In this document: one piece after another, positions 31,914-40,048 of the stretch
How positions within the stretch are numbered: position 1 is the stretch's first letter
Layout: the number at the start of each line of letters is the position of its first letter
Made by a program: the position numbers and the translations under genes
Notes under the pieces: model-generated
What the model was told of the DNA's origin: nothing
Databases searched by the model: none
What the model saw: only the letters and a program-made list of their open reading frames with translations
Assembly: GCA_965242615.1 (NCBI GenBank)
Contig: CBDESR010000005.1
Location: forward strand, 930,001-994,000
From: CBDBCU01 sp965242615
Lineage (GTDB): Bacteria > Chloroflexota > Dehalococcoidia > Lucifugimonadales > UBA3495
DNA length: 64,000 nt
Direction: 5' to 3'

Positions 31914-32786
31914 CTAACTGCGGTTTTGTATCCACTGAGTAGCCGCCGCCAGCATTGCCGCCACCGGCGCCGGCTGTTCCAACCACAGCTCAAAGGCCGC
32001 CGCCCCTTGATAAACCAGCATCTCAATGCCGCCCAATGTAGCAATGCCGGCCCGGGCCGCTTCGCCCAAAAGCCTAGTCTGCGGGGGATTATACACCAGG
32101 TCATAGACCAGCGCGCCGGGGGCAATGAGCGAACCGGGCAGGGGGACGCCGTCCGGTTGGGGGCCGTGCGCCATTCCGATGGTAGTGCAGTTGACGATTA
32201 AGTCGGCTTGCCCGGCGGCGGCAGCCAGTTCCGGGTCGGCGGCCGCGCCGGCAACCGGCAAGGGCAAAGCGGCGGCGGCAATACCTCTACCTTGGGCTAA
32301 TCGGGCCAAGCTTTCCCCGCGCCGGACGGTGCGGTTGGCAATGGTCAAATGGGCCGCCTTTTCCCGGGCCAATGCCAATACCACGCCCCGGGCCGCGCCG
32401 CCGGCCCCCAGGATTAACGCCCGGCAGCCCGCCGGCGCCAAGCCGCCCCCTTCCCGCAAAGCCCGCAGAAAGCCGTAGCCGTCGGTGTTGTAGCCGGTCA
32501 GCCGGCCCTGGCGGTGGACAATGGTATTGACCGCCCCGGCTTCCGCCGCCCCATCGTCAATATCATCCAGAAAAGGGATGACCGCTTCCTTGTGCGGCAC
32601 CGTGACATTGATGCCGCGAATGCCCGGCATCCGCAGTTCGGCGACAAAGGCGGCAATGTCCTCCGGATGGACATTATAGGCGCGGTAACGCAGCGGGAGG
32701 CCGCAATAGTCCAAAGCCGCCTGCTGAAAGACCGGAGAAATCGAATGCCCGATAGGAAACCCGATAATACCTAAAGCGGTGTGCAT
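31914..32786 (-). CDS. aroE: Shikimate dehydrogenase
   Basis: This ~290-residue protein reduces 3-dehydroshikimate with NADPH. It has the substrate motif 'GIIGFPIGHSISPVFQQAAL', the catalytic Lys and Asn region 'GINVTVPHKEAVIPFLD', 'GYNTDGYGFLRAL', and the NADP-binding glycine loop 'LILGAGGAARGVVLALA' with 'NRTVRRGESLA' after it. The C-terminus 'YQGAAAFELWLEQPAP' is typical. The ATG at 32786 was preferred because the upstream open frame is Arg/Gly-rich and unlike the family. It is followed after 95 bases by aroC on the same strand. Confidence 0.95.
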   Translation of the reverse strand: MHTALGIIGFPIGHSISPVFQQAALDYCGLPLRYRAYNVHPEDIAAFVAELRMPGIRGINVTVPHKEAVIPFLDDIDDGAAEAGAVNTIVHRQGRLTGYNTDGYGFLRALREGGGLAPAGCRALILGAGGAARGVVLALAREKAAHLTIANRTVRRGESLARLAQGRGIAAAALPLPVAGAAADPELAAAAGQADLIVNCTTIGMAHGPQPDGVPLPGSLIAPGALVYDLVYNPPQTRLLGEAARAGIATLGGIEMLVYQGAAAFELWLEQPAPVAAMLAAATQWIQNRS

Positions 32787-32854
32787 AGCTTTTGAGGGCG
32801 GGATAATGGGGCGGCTGGCGGACCTACCCCGATGGACGTATCTTTCCGGGTGGA

Positions 32855-33766
32855 CTAACGCGCCGCCAAGTCCTCGTCCTCCAGCTGAAACCAGAACACT
32901 TCTCCAGATTCCAGGTGGCTGTCGATGCGGTCGTCTTTGTGCCGCCCGGATATGACGGCGTGAGCTTTCCGCCCGGTAAAACGGGTCAGTAGAGCGGCGT
33001 TGCGGATCGCCCGCGCCGTGTCCCGACCATTGACGGTGAAAGATACTTCCACCGCGATGTAACAAGTTTCCCCGGCGGTATCACGGGCTTCGATAATCAG
33101 GTCGGCATTGTGAAAACTCCGCAGCACATTGGCCGCCAAATCCGCGGTGTCGGCCGCGTCGGTCAGATCCCACAGGTCATCTACAGTAAGATCCCGGACG
33201 CGGCGCAGCCCCAGATCCCGGGCCAAGGTACCCGCGTTTTTCAGGGTAGCCATAGTGGCGTGGGCGCCTTTCAGATAGGACAAGGTATTGTCGATACTGC
33301 GCAAATGCCGGTCAATGCCGTCGAACCGCGCATTGTTGGCCGCCTGGTACCTGTCCATCTTCTGCTCGAGGGTTTCAAACCGTTCGTTGTTGGCTTGTTC
33401 GTGCTGCTCCGCCCGCCGCTCGATGGCGTCAAACCGTTCGTTGTTGGCTTGTTCGTGCTGCTCCGCCCGCTGCTCAACGGCGTCAAACCGCCGGTCAATG
33501 GCCTCAAACTGCGCCTTGTTATCCTGCGCGTGCTGCTCCGCCCGCCGGTCTGCAGCGTCAAACCGCCGGTCGATGGCATTAAACTGCGCCTTGTTATCCT
33601 GCGCGTGCTGCTCCGCCCGCCGGTCGGCGGCGGCGGCAAACTCGGCCAACCGCTGCGGCAGCTCCAGCACTTCCTTAGTCAGGATACGGGCGCGCAGGAT
33701 TTCCAGCCACTGGGGGTTTTCATCCAGCGCCCGGATTAGGTCTTCGACAGTGTTGATGGTAGTCAT
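32855..33766 (-). CDS. Coiled-coil protein with C-terminal nuclease-like domain (paralogue 1)
   Basis: This 303-residue protein has three parts. Residues 1-45 form a helical start ('LIRALDENPQWLEILRARIL'). Residues ~46-160 are a coiled coil of 22-residue and shorter units, R-R-A-E-Q-H-A-Q-D-N-K-A-Q-F and variants, with matching DNA repeats of about 66 bp in 33370-33625. Residues ~200-303 form an alpha/beta domain with 'NADLIIEARDTAGETCYIAVEVSFT', an Asp followed by a Glu on the next strand as in PD-(D/E)XK folds, then 'RKAHAVISG'. The protein at 57394-58269 has the same plan. In other genomes such proteins are uncharacterised. It may be a tethered nuclease (inference). Confidence 0.65.
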   Translation of the reverse strand: MTTINTVEDLIRALDENPQWLEILRARILTKEVLELPQRLAEFAAAADRRAEQHAQDNKAQFNAIDRRFDAADRRAEQHAQDNKAQFEAIDRRFDAVEQRAEQHEQANNERFDAIERRAEQHEQANNERFETLEQKMDRYQAANNARFDGIDRHLRSIDNTLSYLKGAHATMATLKNAGTLARDLGLRRVRDLTVDDLWDLTDAADTADLAANVLRSFHNADLIIEARDTAGETCYIAVEVSFTVNGRDTARAIRNAALLTRFTGRKAHAVISGRHKDDRIDSHLESGEVFWFQLEDEDLAAR

Positions 33767-33957
33767 AATGGCCAGCCCGCTTGGTTAGAGTAACTCCCAT
33801 TGTAGCCCATCCCGGCCCGGTTGTCTATGCCTTGACGGACAATAACCCACCCTAGCTAATATCCATAGCGCAGGCTTGGCCGGCTTGTGATTGACCTTTC
33901 CGGAATAATCCGCTACCCTTGCCATATACCGACCGTCGCCCGAATTGGAGGAACGAA

Positions 33958-34539
33958 ATGCTGGCGCTACTGACCGCCCGCAATCTGCCCCAACCCCTGC
34001 TGTTGCCCGCCCTGTTCCTGCTGCTAACGGCCGCCGCCGCGCTGCTGGCTTGCGGGCCGGTGGCGCAACCCGCCCCGGCGGAGGGCAACGCCTTCCCGGT
34101 GGCGCAACCCGCCCCGGCGGAGGGCAACGCCTTGCCCTCGGCGCAGCAGGAGGGCGGAGCCGCTGACCCGACCGAACCGCCGCCCCCGCCGACTTTGCCC
34201 ACGCCCACTTACCCCAAGTTAAGACACAGCCTTCAACACGACGTGGTTCAGTTTGAGGAGGCTCAAGACGCCGCCAGCGGCCCCTCCGGGCAGAGCGACT
34301 CCGTCCCGGAGGACACTGTCGTATTCGTCGAGATTTTTCTTTCGGGCAATAAGGCTGAAGTCGCTGCTTGGCTGCGTAGCAAGGGCATTACCCCTGGGGG
34401 GGCAGATTACCCCTACACCGTTAACTTACAAGCTGTAGTGCCTTTGTCCCTGCTGGGTGAACTATCCCAGCAGGATGGGGTAACACGGATTGAACGGCCG
34501 CTTCAACCCGAACCGGCGAACTTAGGGCTGGAACCTTGA
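33958..34539 (+). CDS. Lipoprotein with repeated AQPAPAEGNA linker and inhibitor-I9-like domain
   Basis: ATG at 33958 has GGAGG six bases before it. Residues 1-25 form a lipoprotein signal peptide ending L-L-A-C-G, so Cys would carry the lipid. Then come two near-exact copies of a 12-residue unit G/P-V-A-Q-P-A-P-A-E-G-N-A, a Pro/Thr linker and a compact domain. That domain contains 'DTVVFVEIFLSGNKAEVAAWLRSKGI', 'YPYTVNLQAVVPLSLLGELSQQDGVTRIER'. Its layout (strand, helix, strand, 'L...L...G-V-x-R-I') resembles the propeptide-inhibitor fold (I9) found before subtilisin-type proteases, but no protease follows. It probably sits on the outer face of the membrane. Confidence 0.6.
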   Translation: MLALLTARNLPQPLLLPALFLLLTAAAALLACGPVAQPAPAEGNAFPVAQPAPAEGNALPSAQQEGGAADPTEPPPPPTLPTPTYPKLRHSLQHDVVQFEEAQDAASGPSGQSDSVPEDTVVFVEIFLSGNKAEVAAWLRSKGITPGGADYPYTVNLQAVVPLSLLGELSQQDGVTRIERPLQPEPANLGLEP

Positions 34540-34601
34540 GCGGGAGGATGAACCGGTTGAAAGGGTTTTCCGCGTCTGTCGAACTTGGGTCTGTCGCGTT
34601 A

Positions 34602-34614
34602 CCCCCCCCCCCCC
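34602..34614. repeat. C13 homopolymer next to the valS stop codon
   Basis: Thirteen C lie three bases beyond the valS stop, between convergent genes. A similar C14 occurs at 9558-9571. Confidence 0.7.
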
Positions 34615-34617
34615 AAA

Positions 34618-37317
34618 TCACCCCAACTGCGCCAGAATTTCCCCCAGCCGCAACTGCTGTTCCTTGAGGCTGTTCAGCCGTTCCTCCTCAGTAGCCACCA
34701 CTTCCGGGCGGGCTTTGGCGCGGAAATTGGGATTGTTGACCAGCTGCTCCTTCCGCTCCAGTTCCCGCTGGTTGGCTGCCAATTCCCCTTGCAGCCGTTG
34801 CCGCTCGGCCGCCAAATCCACCACTCCCTCTAACGGCAGCCGCACCACCAGCGGGCTGACCAGCAGGGTTACGCCGCTGGGCGGTTCAGTGCCGGCCGGG
34901 GCAGCGTCGGTAATCCGCAGCGGTTCCACCCGGGACAAGGCGCGGATAACCTCGGCCTCCTCCTCCATTGCCCCGCGCAAGCCGTTGGCTTCCAGTTGCG
35001 CCGCCAACGGGCGGTTCGCCGGGATCCGCAGTTGGGCCCGGGTGTTCCGTACCGCCCGGATGGTCTGCATTACCAGGGAGATTTCCTCCTCGGCCTGGCG
35101 ATCCCGGCGCGGCCTTTCCGCCAAGGGATAGGGGGCAATCATCAGCGAGGGCGGCCATTCCCCTTCCGGCGGCAGTTGGGCGGTCAGATTGCGCCAAATT
35201 TCCGCAGTGATGAAAGGCATAAAGGGATGCAGCAGCCGCAGCGTCCCCTCCAGAACATGCGCCAAGACCGGCCGCGGCGACGGGCCGGCCGCCGACCGCA
35301 GCCGCACCTTGGCCATCTCGATGTACCAGTCGCAAAACTCGTTCCAGATGAAATCGTACAACTTCTGCTGCGCCTCGCCCAACTCGAAGGCGGCCAGAGA
35401 CTGGTTCACCTCAACGGTAACCTGATCCAAGCGGCTGACAATCCACCGATCCTCCCGGTGTTCCGGCGCCGCCAGCTCTTGCCACCCGGTCAAATCCGAC
35501 TGACCCTCGAGGGCGGTAATCACGAACCGGGCGGCGTTCCAGACCTTGTTGGCGAAGTTGCGGGCGGCTTCCAGTTTGCCCTCGGTAATCCGCAAATCGT
35601 TGCCCGGAGCGGTGCCGGTGGATAGGGCGAAACGCAGGGCATCGGTGCCGTAGCGGTCAATCAAATCCAGCGGATCCAGCGTATTGCCGCGGGTCTTGCT
35701 CATCTTTTCGCCGTTGGCATCCCGAATCAGCCCGTGCAAATAGACCGTGCGGAAGGGAACTTGCCCGGTATTTTCCAAGCCCAGCATTATCATCCGGGCC
35801 ACCCAGAAAAAGAGAATGTCATACCCGGTTTCCAATACGGCGGTGGGGTAAAAATAAGCCAGGTCGTCCGTTTCCTCCGGCCAACCCAAAGTGGAATGCG
35901 GCCACAGGCCGGAACTGAACCAGGTATCCAGCACATCCTCATCCTGCCGCAGGTCGGCGCTACCGCAAGCCGGGCATTGGGCCGGGTCGTCGATAGCGGC
36001 GATAATTTCCGGGCAGTGGTCGCAGTACCACACCGGGATCCGGTGTCCCCACCACAGTTGACGGCTGACGCACCAATCCCGGATATTTTCCAGCCAGTTG
36101 AGATAGACCCGGGTAAAGCGTTCCGGCACGATGCGGATGTCGCCATTAGCAACGGCCGCGTGGGCCCGGCCGGCGATGCTGTCCGGCTCCTGATGATTGC
36201 CCACTTTCAGAAACCATTGCAAGCTGATTAGCGGCTCCACTACCGCAGCGCAGCGTTGGCAATGCCCTACCGAATGCTGATAATCCTCGACCTTTTCCAG
36301 CAGCCCCAAGCCGTCCAGTTCCTCAGCTACCGCTTGCCGGGCCGCAAAGCGTTCCATCCCGGCGTAACGGCCGGCGGCGGCGGTCAGATTGCCGTCAAAG
36401 CCGATGACATTGATGATTTCCAGCCCATGCCGCTCGCCAATCTCAAAGTCGGTAACATCGTGGCCCGGAGTAACTTTCAGCGCGCCGGTGCCGAATTCCG
36501 GTTCAATCGCCCGATCGCCCACAATGGGAATCGGCCGCTCCATCAGCGGCAGGGTAACTTGCCGCCCCACATAGGCCGCATAGCGCGGATCCTCGGGATG
36601 CACCGCCACGCCGGTGTCGCCCAGCATCGACTCCGGCCGGGTAGTGGCGACAGTGATTTGCCCGTCGCCCTCCGCCAGGGGATAGCGCAGGTAGTAAAGT
36701 TTGCCGGCTTGCTCCTGATACTCCACTTCCAGGTCCGACAGAGCGGTAGCGCAGCGGGGACACCAGTTGATAATGCGCTCGTGGCGGTAAATCAGCCCCT
36801 TGCGGTACAGGTTGACAAAGGTAGCCCGCACCGCCTTGACCGGCCCCGGGTCGAGGGTAAAGCGCAGCCGCGTCCAGTCGCAGGAAGTCCCCAGCCGCTT
36901 GTGCTGTTCGTCGATGGTATTGCCGTAGCGATCCACCCACTCCCAAATGCGTTCCTGAAACTTTTCCCGTCCCAATTCGTGGCGGTTAGTTCCTTCGTCC
37001 GCCAGGAGCCGCTCGACTACCCACTGCGTCGCGATGCCGGCGTGGTCTTTGCCCGGCAGCCACAGCACCGCATCCCCGCGCATCCGCCGCCAGCGGCACA
37101 GGGCATCCTCGAGGGTAGCGGTGAGGGCGTGGCCGAGATGCAGTTCCCCGGTAACATTGGGCGGCGGCATAATGATGACATACGGCGGCTTGGCCGGGTC
37201 GATTTGCGGCGTAAAATAGCCGCCTTCCAGCCAATCCTGATACAGGGTCTGCTCCACGGCGGCGGGATTGTAAGCCCGGGGAATATCGGCAGGAGACGGG
37301 GCAGCTGCGGTGGTCAT
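34618..37317 (-). CDS. valS: Valine--tRNA ligase
   Basis: This 899-residue class I aminoacyl-tRNA synthetase charges tRNA-Val. The HIGH motif appears as G-E-L-H-L-G-H-A-L and the KMSKS loop as E-K-M-S-K-T-R-G-N. The editing (CP1) domain contains 'TTRPESMLGDTGVAVHPEDPRY', and the C-terminal coiled coil typical of ValRS is present ('ERKEQLVNNPNFRAKARPEVV'). A zinc-like knuckle 'WYCDHC...CPAC' is also seen at about residues 420-450, as in several bacterial ValRS. ATG at 37317 was chosen, since the 17 upstream codons are unlike the family. GAGGGAAC precedes it. It is single copy and essential in most bacteria. Confidence 0.97.
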   Translation of the reverse strand: MTTAAAPSPADIPRAYNPAAVEQTLYQDWLEGGYFTPQIDPAKPPYVIIMPPPNVTGELHLGHALTATLEDALCRWRRMRGDAVLWLPGKDHAGIATQWVVERLLADEGTNRHELGREKFQERIWEWVDRYGNTIDEQHKRLGTSCDWTRLRFTLDPGPVKAVRATFVNLYRKGLIYRHERIINWCPRCATALSDLEVEYQEQAGKLYYLRYPLAEGDGQITVATTRPESMLGDTGVAVHPEDPRYAAYVGRQVTLPLMERPIPIVGDRAIEPEFGTGALKVTPGHDVTDFEIGERHGLEIINVIGFDGNLTAAAGRYAGMERFAARQAVAEELDGLGLLEKVEDYQHSVGHCQRCAAVVEPLISLQWFLKVGNHQEPDSIAGRAHAAVANGDIRIVPERFTRVYLNWLENIRDWCVSRQLWWGHRIPVWYCDHCPEIIAAIDDPAQCPACGSADLRQDEDVLDTWFSSGLWPHSTLGWPEETDDLAYFYPTAVLETGYDILFFWVARMIMLGLENTGQVPFRTVYLHGLIRDANGEKMSKTRGNTLDPLDLIDRYGTDALRFALSTGTAPGNDLRITEGKLEAARNFANKVWNAARFVITALEGQSDLTGWQELAAPEHREDRWIVSRLDQVTVEVNQSLAAFELGEAQQKLYDFIWNEFCDWYIEMAKVRLRSAAGPSPRPVLAHVLEGTLRLLHPFMPFITAEIWRNLTAQLPPEGEWPPSLMIAPYPLAERPRRDRQAEEEISLVMQTIRAVRNTRAQLRIPANRPLAAQLEANGLRGAMEEEAEVIRALSRVEPLRITDAAPAGTEPPSGVTLLVSPLVVRLPLEGVVDLAAERQRLQGELAANQRELERKEQLVNNPNFRAKARPEVVATEEERLNSLKEQQLRLGEILAQLG

Positions 37318-37444
37318 AAAAGTTCCCTCGCATTTGGGATAAGGATAAATATACCATCCGCAAGGCAAGTGCGTCTATGCAAAAGCAGTTAATGCGTGGT
37401 AAAATCGGCAAAGCCATTCCTTCCCCGGCAAAGAGGGCAATACG

Positions 37445-38524
37445 ATGTACCACTCCTTCAGCATCAAAAACTTCCGCTGCTTTGACGACCTGACCCTTGA
37501 CGGCTTGGGGCGGATCAACCTCATTGGCGGCAAAAACAACATCGGCAAATCGGCCCTCCTCGAAGCGTTGTGGGTGCATAGCGGCCCCACGGACCCGGAG
37601 CGATTGCTCCGGCTGGATACGGTACGGGGGCTGGGGCCGACTAACGCGGAAAACTCCATTGACAACCTTTTCTTTTCCTTTGACAGCGGCGCGATCATTG
37701 ATCTCTGCGCCTTGGGCGACTGGGGGGTAGCACCTCGACAATTGGAGATTTCCGCCTTGGAAAATCCATTGGCTCGGCATACCTTGGACAGCGTGGACGC
37801 TGAGCGTTCTGATGTTCAAAACACCACGCCCAAAAAGCAGATTGTAATGAACTGCTACGATGAAGTAGGTGACAATTGTACTTCAAGGGGCTGGTTTATA
37901 GAAAATCCGAACACTCCAGGGAGCTGGACCATAGCTTCGCAAAGAGAGCATAGCCAGCCATCGTTACCAAAGTCGGCGTTCCTGTTGACACGTCGTCATC
38001 CCGGGAGGAACCCGGACACTGGCCGTTACAGCGAACTGGAAAGAATCGGGCAGCAGGACGGGGTGTCGCAAATCCTGCAAATCTTGGAGCCGAAGCTGCA
38101 ACGGCTGACTATTCTGGCGACTGGAACGGAGCCAAGAATCTATGCCGATGTTGGTACCAAGCCGCTAATCCCGGTGGAGCTTATGGGCGAGGGGATGTCC
38201 CGCATCCTGTCGGTGGCATTGGCCATAGCCAGTTCGCCCGGCGGGATGGTCTTGGTGGACGAAATCGAAAACGGCTTACACTACACGGTTATGGAAAAGG
38301 TATGGCAAGCCATCGCCGCCTTTGCCCGCAGCTATGAGGTGCAAATTTTTGCCACTACCCACAGCCACCATTGCATCCAATCGGCCTGCCGGGCTTTCGC
38401 GGCAGACGCGGAGGAACTGCTCCAACTCTACAGCCTCGGCTATCGCAAAGGCAAAATATCCGCCGCCCGTTACGACCGGGAACGGCTGGAGTTCGCCTTT
38501 GAGGTTGGGTTGGGGGTTATCTAA
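37445..38524 (+). CDS. ABC-type AAA ATPase (OLD/AriA-like)
   Basis: This 359-residue protein has the arrangement of small SMC-like or OLD-like ATPases. N-terminal 'FSIKNFRCFDDLTLDGLGRINLIGG' leads into Walker A G-G-K-N-N-I-G-K-S (28-36). A middle region (~60-220) follows. The C-terminal half has 'GEGMSRILSVALAIASSPGG' (signature-like), Walker B 'MVLVDEIENGLHY', and the D-loop/switch His in 'IFATTHSHHC'. It is immediately followed, two bases later, by a DUF3226 TOPRIM-type gene. The same two-part arrangement, ATPase plus separate TOPRIM nuclease, is known from PARIS (AriA/AriB) and split OLD systems, so a defence role is likely but unproven. A TAAAAT -10 lies at 37400-37405. Confidence 0.8.
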   Translation: MYHSFSIKNFRCFDDLTLDGLGRINLIGGKNNIGKSALLEALWVHSGPTDPERLLRLDTVRGLGPTNAENSIDNLFFSFDSGAIIDLCALGDWGVAPRQLEISALENPLARHTLDSVDAERSDVQNTTPKKQIVMNCYDEVGDNCTSRGWFIENPNTPGSWTIASQREHSQPSLPKSAFLLTRRHPGRNPDTGRYSELERIGQQDGVSQILQILEPKLQRLTILATGTEPRIYADVGTKPLIPVELMGEGMSRILSVALAIASSPGGMVLVDEIENGLHYTVMEKVWQAIAAFARSYEVQIFATTHSHHCIQSACRAFAADAEELLQLYSLGYRKGKISAARYDRERLEFAFEVGLGVI

Positions 38525-38526
38525 CA

Positions 38527-39138
38527 GTGCTGCCGGCTCTGAACCCGGAAAGCAAGCCCAAACTGTTGCTGGTCGAAGGCAGAGACGAGGAATTGGTCCT
38601 CGGCGCTTTGCTGCGGCATCTGGGAATCTCCGCCGTGCAAGTGCAGGGTTACGGCGGCAAAAACCGGCTCCAGTATTTCCTCACCACCGTAACTAACGAA
38701 CCCGACTTCGACCAAGTCCCGTCCATCGGCATCGTGCGGGATGCTGACGATAACCCTCGGTCGGCGTTGCAGAGCGTTCAGAGCAGTTTGCGGAATGTCG
38801 GGCTGCCGACGCCGCAAAACTTTCTGGAGCCGGCTGCGGGATTGCCCCGGGTAGCGGTGTTTATTATGCCGGATAACGCCAGCCCCGGGGCTTTAGAGGA
38901 TTTATGCTTGGCCGCCTGGTCGGATGACCCGGCTATGGGCTGCGTAGCGGATTTTATGCGATGTGTTCAGGATGTAGCGTCAGCCCCGCCGGTTGACGCC
39001 GCCAAAGCGCGGATGCACGCTTTCCTGTCCTCCCGGCCCGACCCGGATTTACGCTTGGGCGAAGCGGCGCAACGAGAATACCTGCCTTGGCAAAACCCCG
39101 CCTTTCAATCCCTAAGCGATTTCCTGAAAGCCCTGTAG
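38527..39138 (+). CDS. DUF3226 (TOPRIM-like) protein
   Basis: This 203-residue protein starts with GTG two bases after the ATPase stop codon. It shows a TOPRIM-type acidic pattern: 'KLLLVEGRDEEL' (Glu17), 'SIGIVRDADDNP' (Asp72, Asp74) and 'VFIMPDNASPGALEDLCL', the DUF3226 hallmark. Such metal-binding sites cut nucleic acids in OLD-type nucleases and in AriB, which cleaves tRNA. Here it is inferred to be the effector nuclease controlled by the upstream ATPase. The gap to the next gene, a peptidyl-tRNA hydrolase-like factor, is only 11 bases. Confidence 0.8.
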   Translation: MLPALNPESKPKLLLVEGRDEELVLGALLRHLGISAVQVQGYGGKNRLQYFLTTVTNEPDFDQVPSIGIVRDADDNPRSALQSVQSSLRNVGLPTPQNFLEPAAGLPRVAVFIMPDNASPGALEDLCLAAWSDDPAMGCVADFMRCVQDVASAPPVDAAKARMHAFLSSRPDPDLRLGEAAQREYLPWQNPAFQSLSDFLKAL

Positions 39139-39149
39139 GTTGGTCAGTA

Positions 39150-39956
39150 ATGCCCCTAGCTGAGCAGCGCCGGAGCAACGCCGCGGTTACTCCCGGTCAA
39201 AGCCGGCCGCCGGATGCCCTGTTGCGCCTGCTGCACCGCGGCGCGCCCGAATCCGGCCAAAACGCCGCCACCCTCTACTTGACCCCGGCCGCCCTGAAAT
39301 CCTTTCCCCCCGCCAAAGCTGCCCCCAGCCAACCCTGGCGGCAATTCCTCGCCGCCGCCGAACTGCTGCCCGGCGGCGCGGCCTTGCGGCAATCGGATAC
39401 CGGCTTGGCTTTATTCCGCAGCGACGGCCCGGGCTTTGCCATCCTTCCGCCCTTTCCCATCACCGCGGCTTTAGCCGGGCCGGAGCCGTTGCCAGCTTGG
39501 GATGCCGGCCCCCTGGCTCAACTGCTAACCACCGACTACACCGTGGGCGTCATCCTGCTGCGCTTGGGCCGCTATCTGGCCGCCGTTTTTGAGGGCGACC
39601 GTCTTGCCGTCAGCAAAACCGACGCCCGCTATGTCAAAGGCAAACACCACGCCGGCGGCACTTCCCAACTCCGCTTTCAGCGCATCCGGGAGGGGCAAGC
39701 CCGCAAACTTTACGACGAAACCTGCCGCGTAGTCCGCGAACGCTTTGCCCCCTACGCCAACCGCCTCGACTATGTCCTCCTCGGCGGCGACCAGCAAACC
39801 CTCAACGCCTTCAGCAAAGTCTGCCCCCTGGTCCAGCAATACCAGGCCCAGGGCAAACTCCTGCACCGCCGCCTCAACATCCGCGACCCCAAACACGCGG
39901 CTCTGGAACAAATCCCCGCCCTGCTGCGCCAAAGCCGGGTTTGGGCAGTAGATTAG
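39150..39956 (+). CDS. Vms1/acVLRF1-like peptidyl-tRNA hydrolase
   Basis: This ~268-residue protein resembles the bacterial relatives of eukaryotic Vms1/ANKZF1 and eRF1 (acVLRF1), which free peptides from peptidyl-tRNA on stalled 50S subunits. The core is 'TDYTVGVILLRLGRYLAAVFEGDRLAVSKTDARYVKGKHHAGGTSQLRFQRIREGQARKLYDETCRVV' in segments. The loop A-G-G-T-S-Q-L-R-F carries the catalytic Gln. The C-terminal lobe has 'LDYVLLGGDQQTLNAFSKVCPL'. ATG at 39150 is preferred over an upstream in-frame start inside the DUF3226 gene. Position and spacing suggest co-transcription with the ATPase and TOPRIM genes, which would be a novel combination. Confidence 0.8.
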   Translation: MPLAEQRRSNAAVTPGQSRPPDALLRLLHRGAPESGQNAATLYLTPAALKSFPPAKAAPSQPWRQFLAAAELLPGGAALRQSDTGLALFRSDGPGFAILPPFPITAALAGPEPLPAWDAGPLAQLLTTDYTVGVILLRLGRYLAAVFEGDRLAVSKTDARYVKGKHHAGGTSQLRFQRIREGQARKLYDETCRVVRERFAPYANRLDYVLLGGDQQTLNAFSKVCPLVQQYQAQGKLLHRRLNIRDPKHAALEQIPALLRQSRVWAVD

Positions 39957-40048
39957 CCGCCGCTCCCGGCGGCCGGATCCGCCGACAGCGCGCTTAACTC
40001 CGGCGGCCGCCGGCCATTCCCATTACCCTACACCCGGCGGCAACGCCC

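Noticed and set aside
31819..31986. A longer start for chorismate synthase
   Set aside because: The extra part is Gly/Pro-rich and the family N-terminus M-I-R-W-F-T-A-G-E-S-H begins at 31818.
32787..33065. A longer start for shikimate dehydrogenase
   Set aside because: It overlaps the next gene and lacks family similarity.
33370..33625. A CRISPR-like array because of regular DNA repeats
   Set aside because: The repeats are in frame inside a coiled-coil gene with no variable spacers. The same holds for 43050-43560 and 57840-58100.
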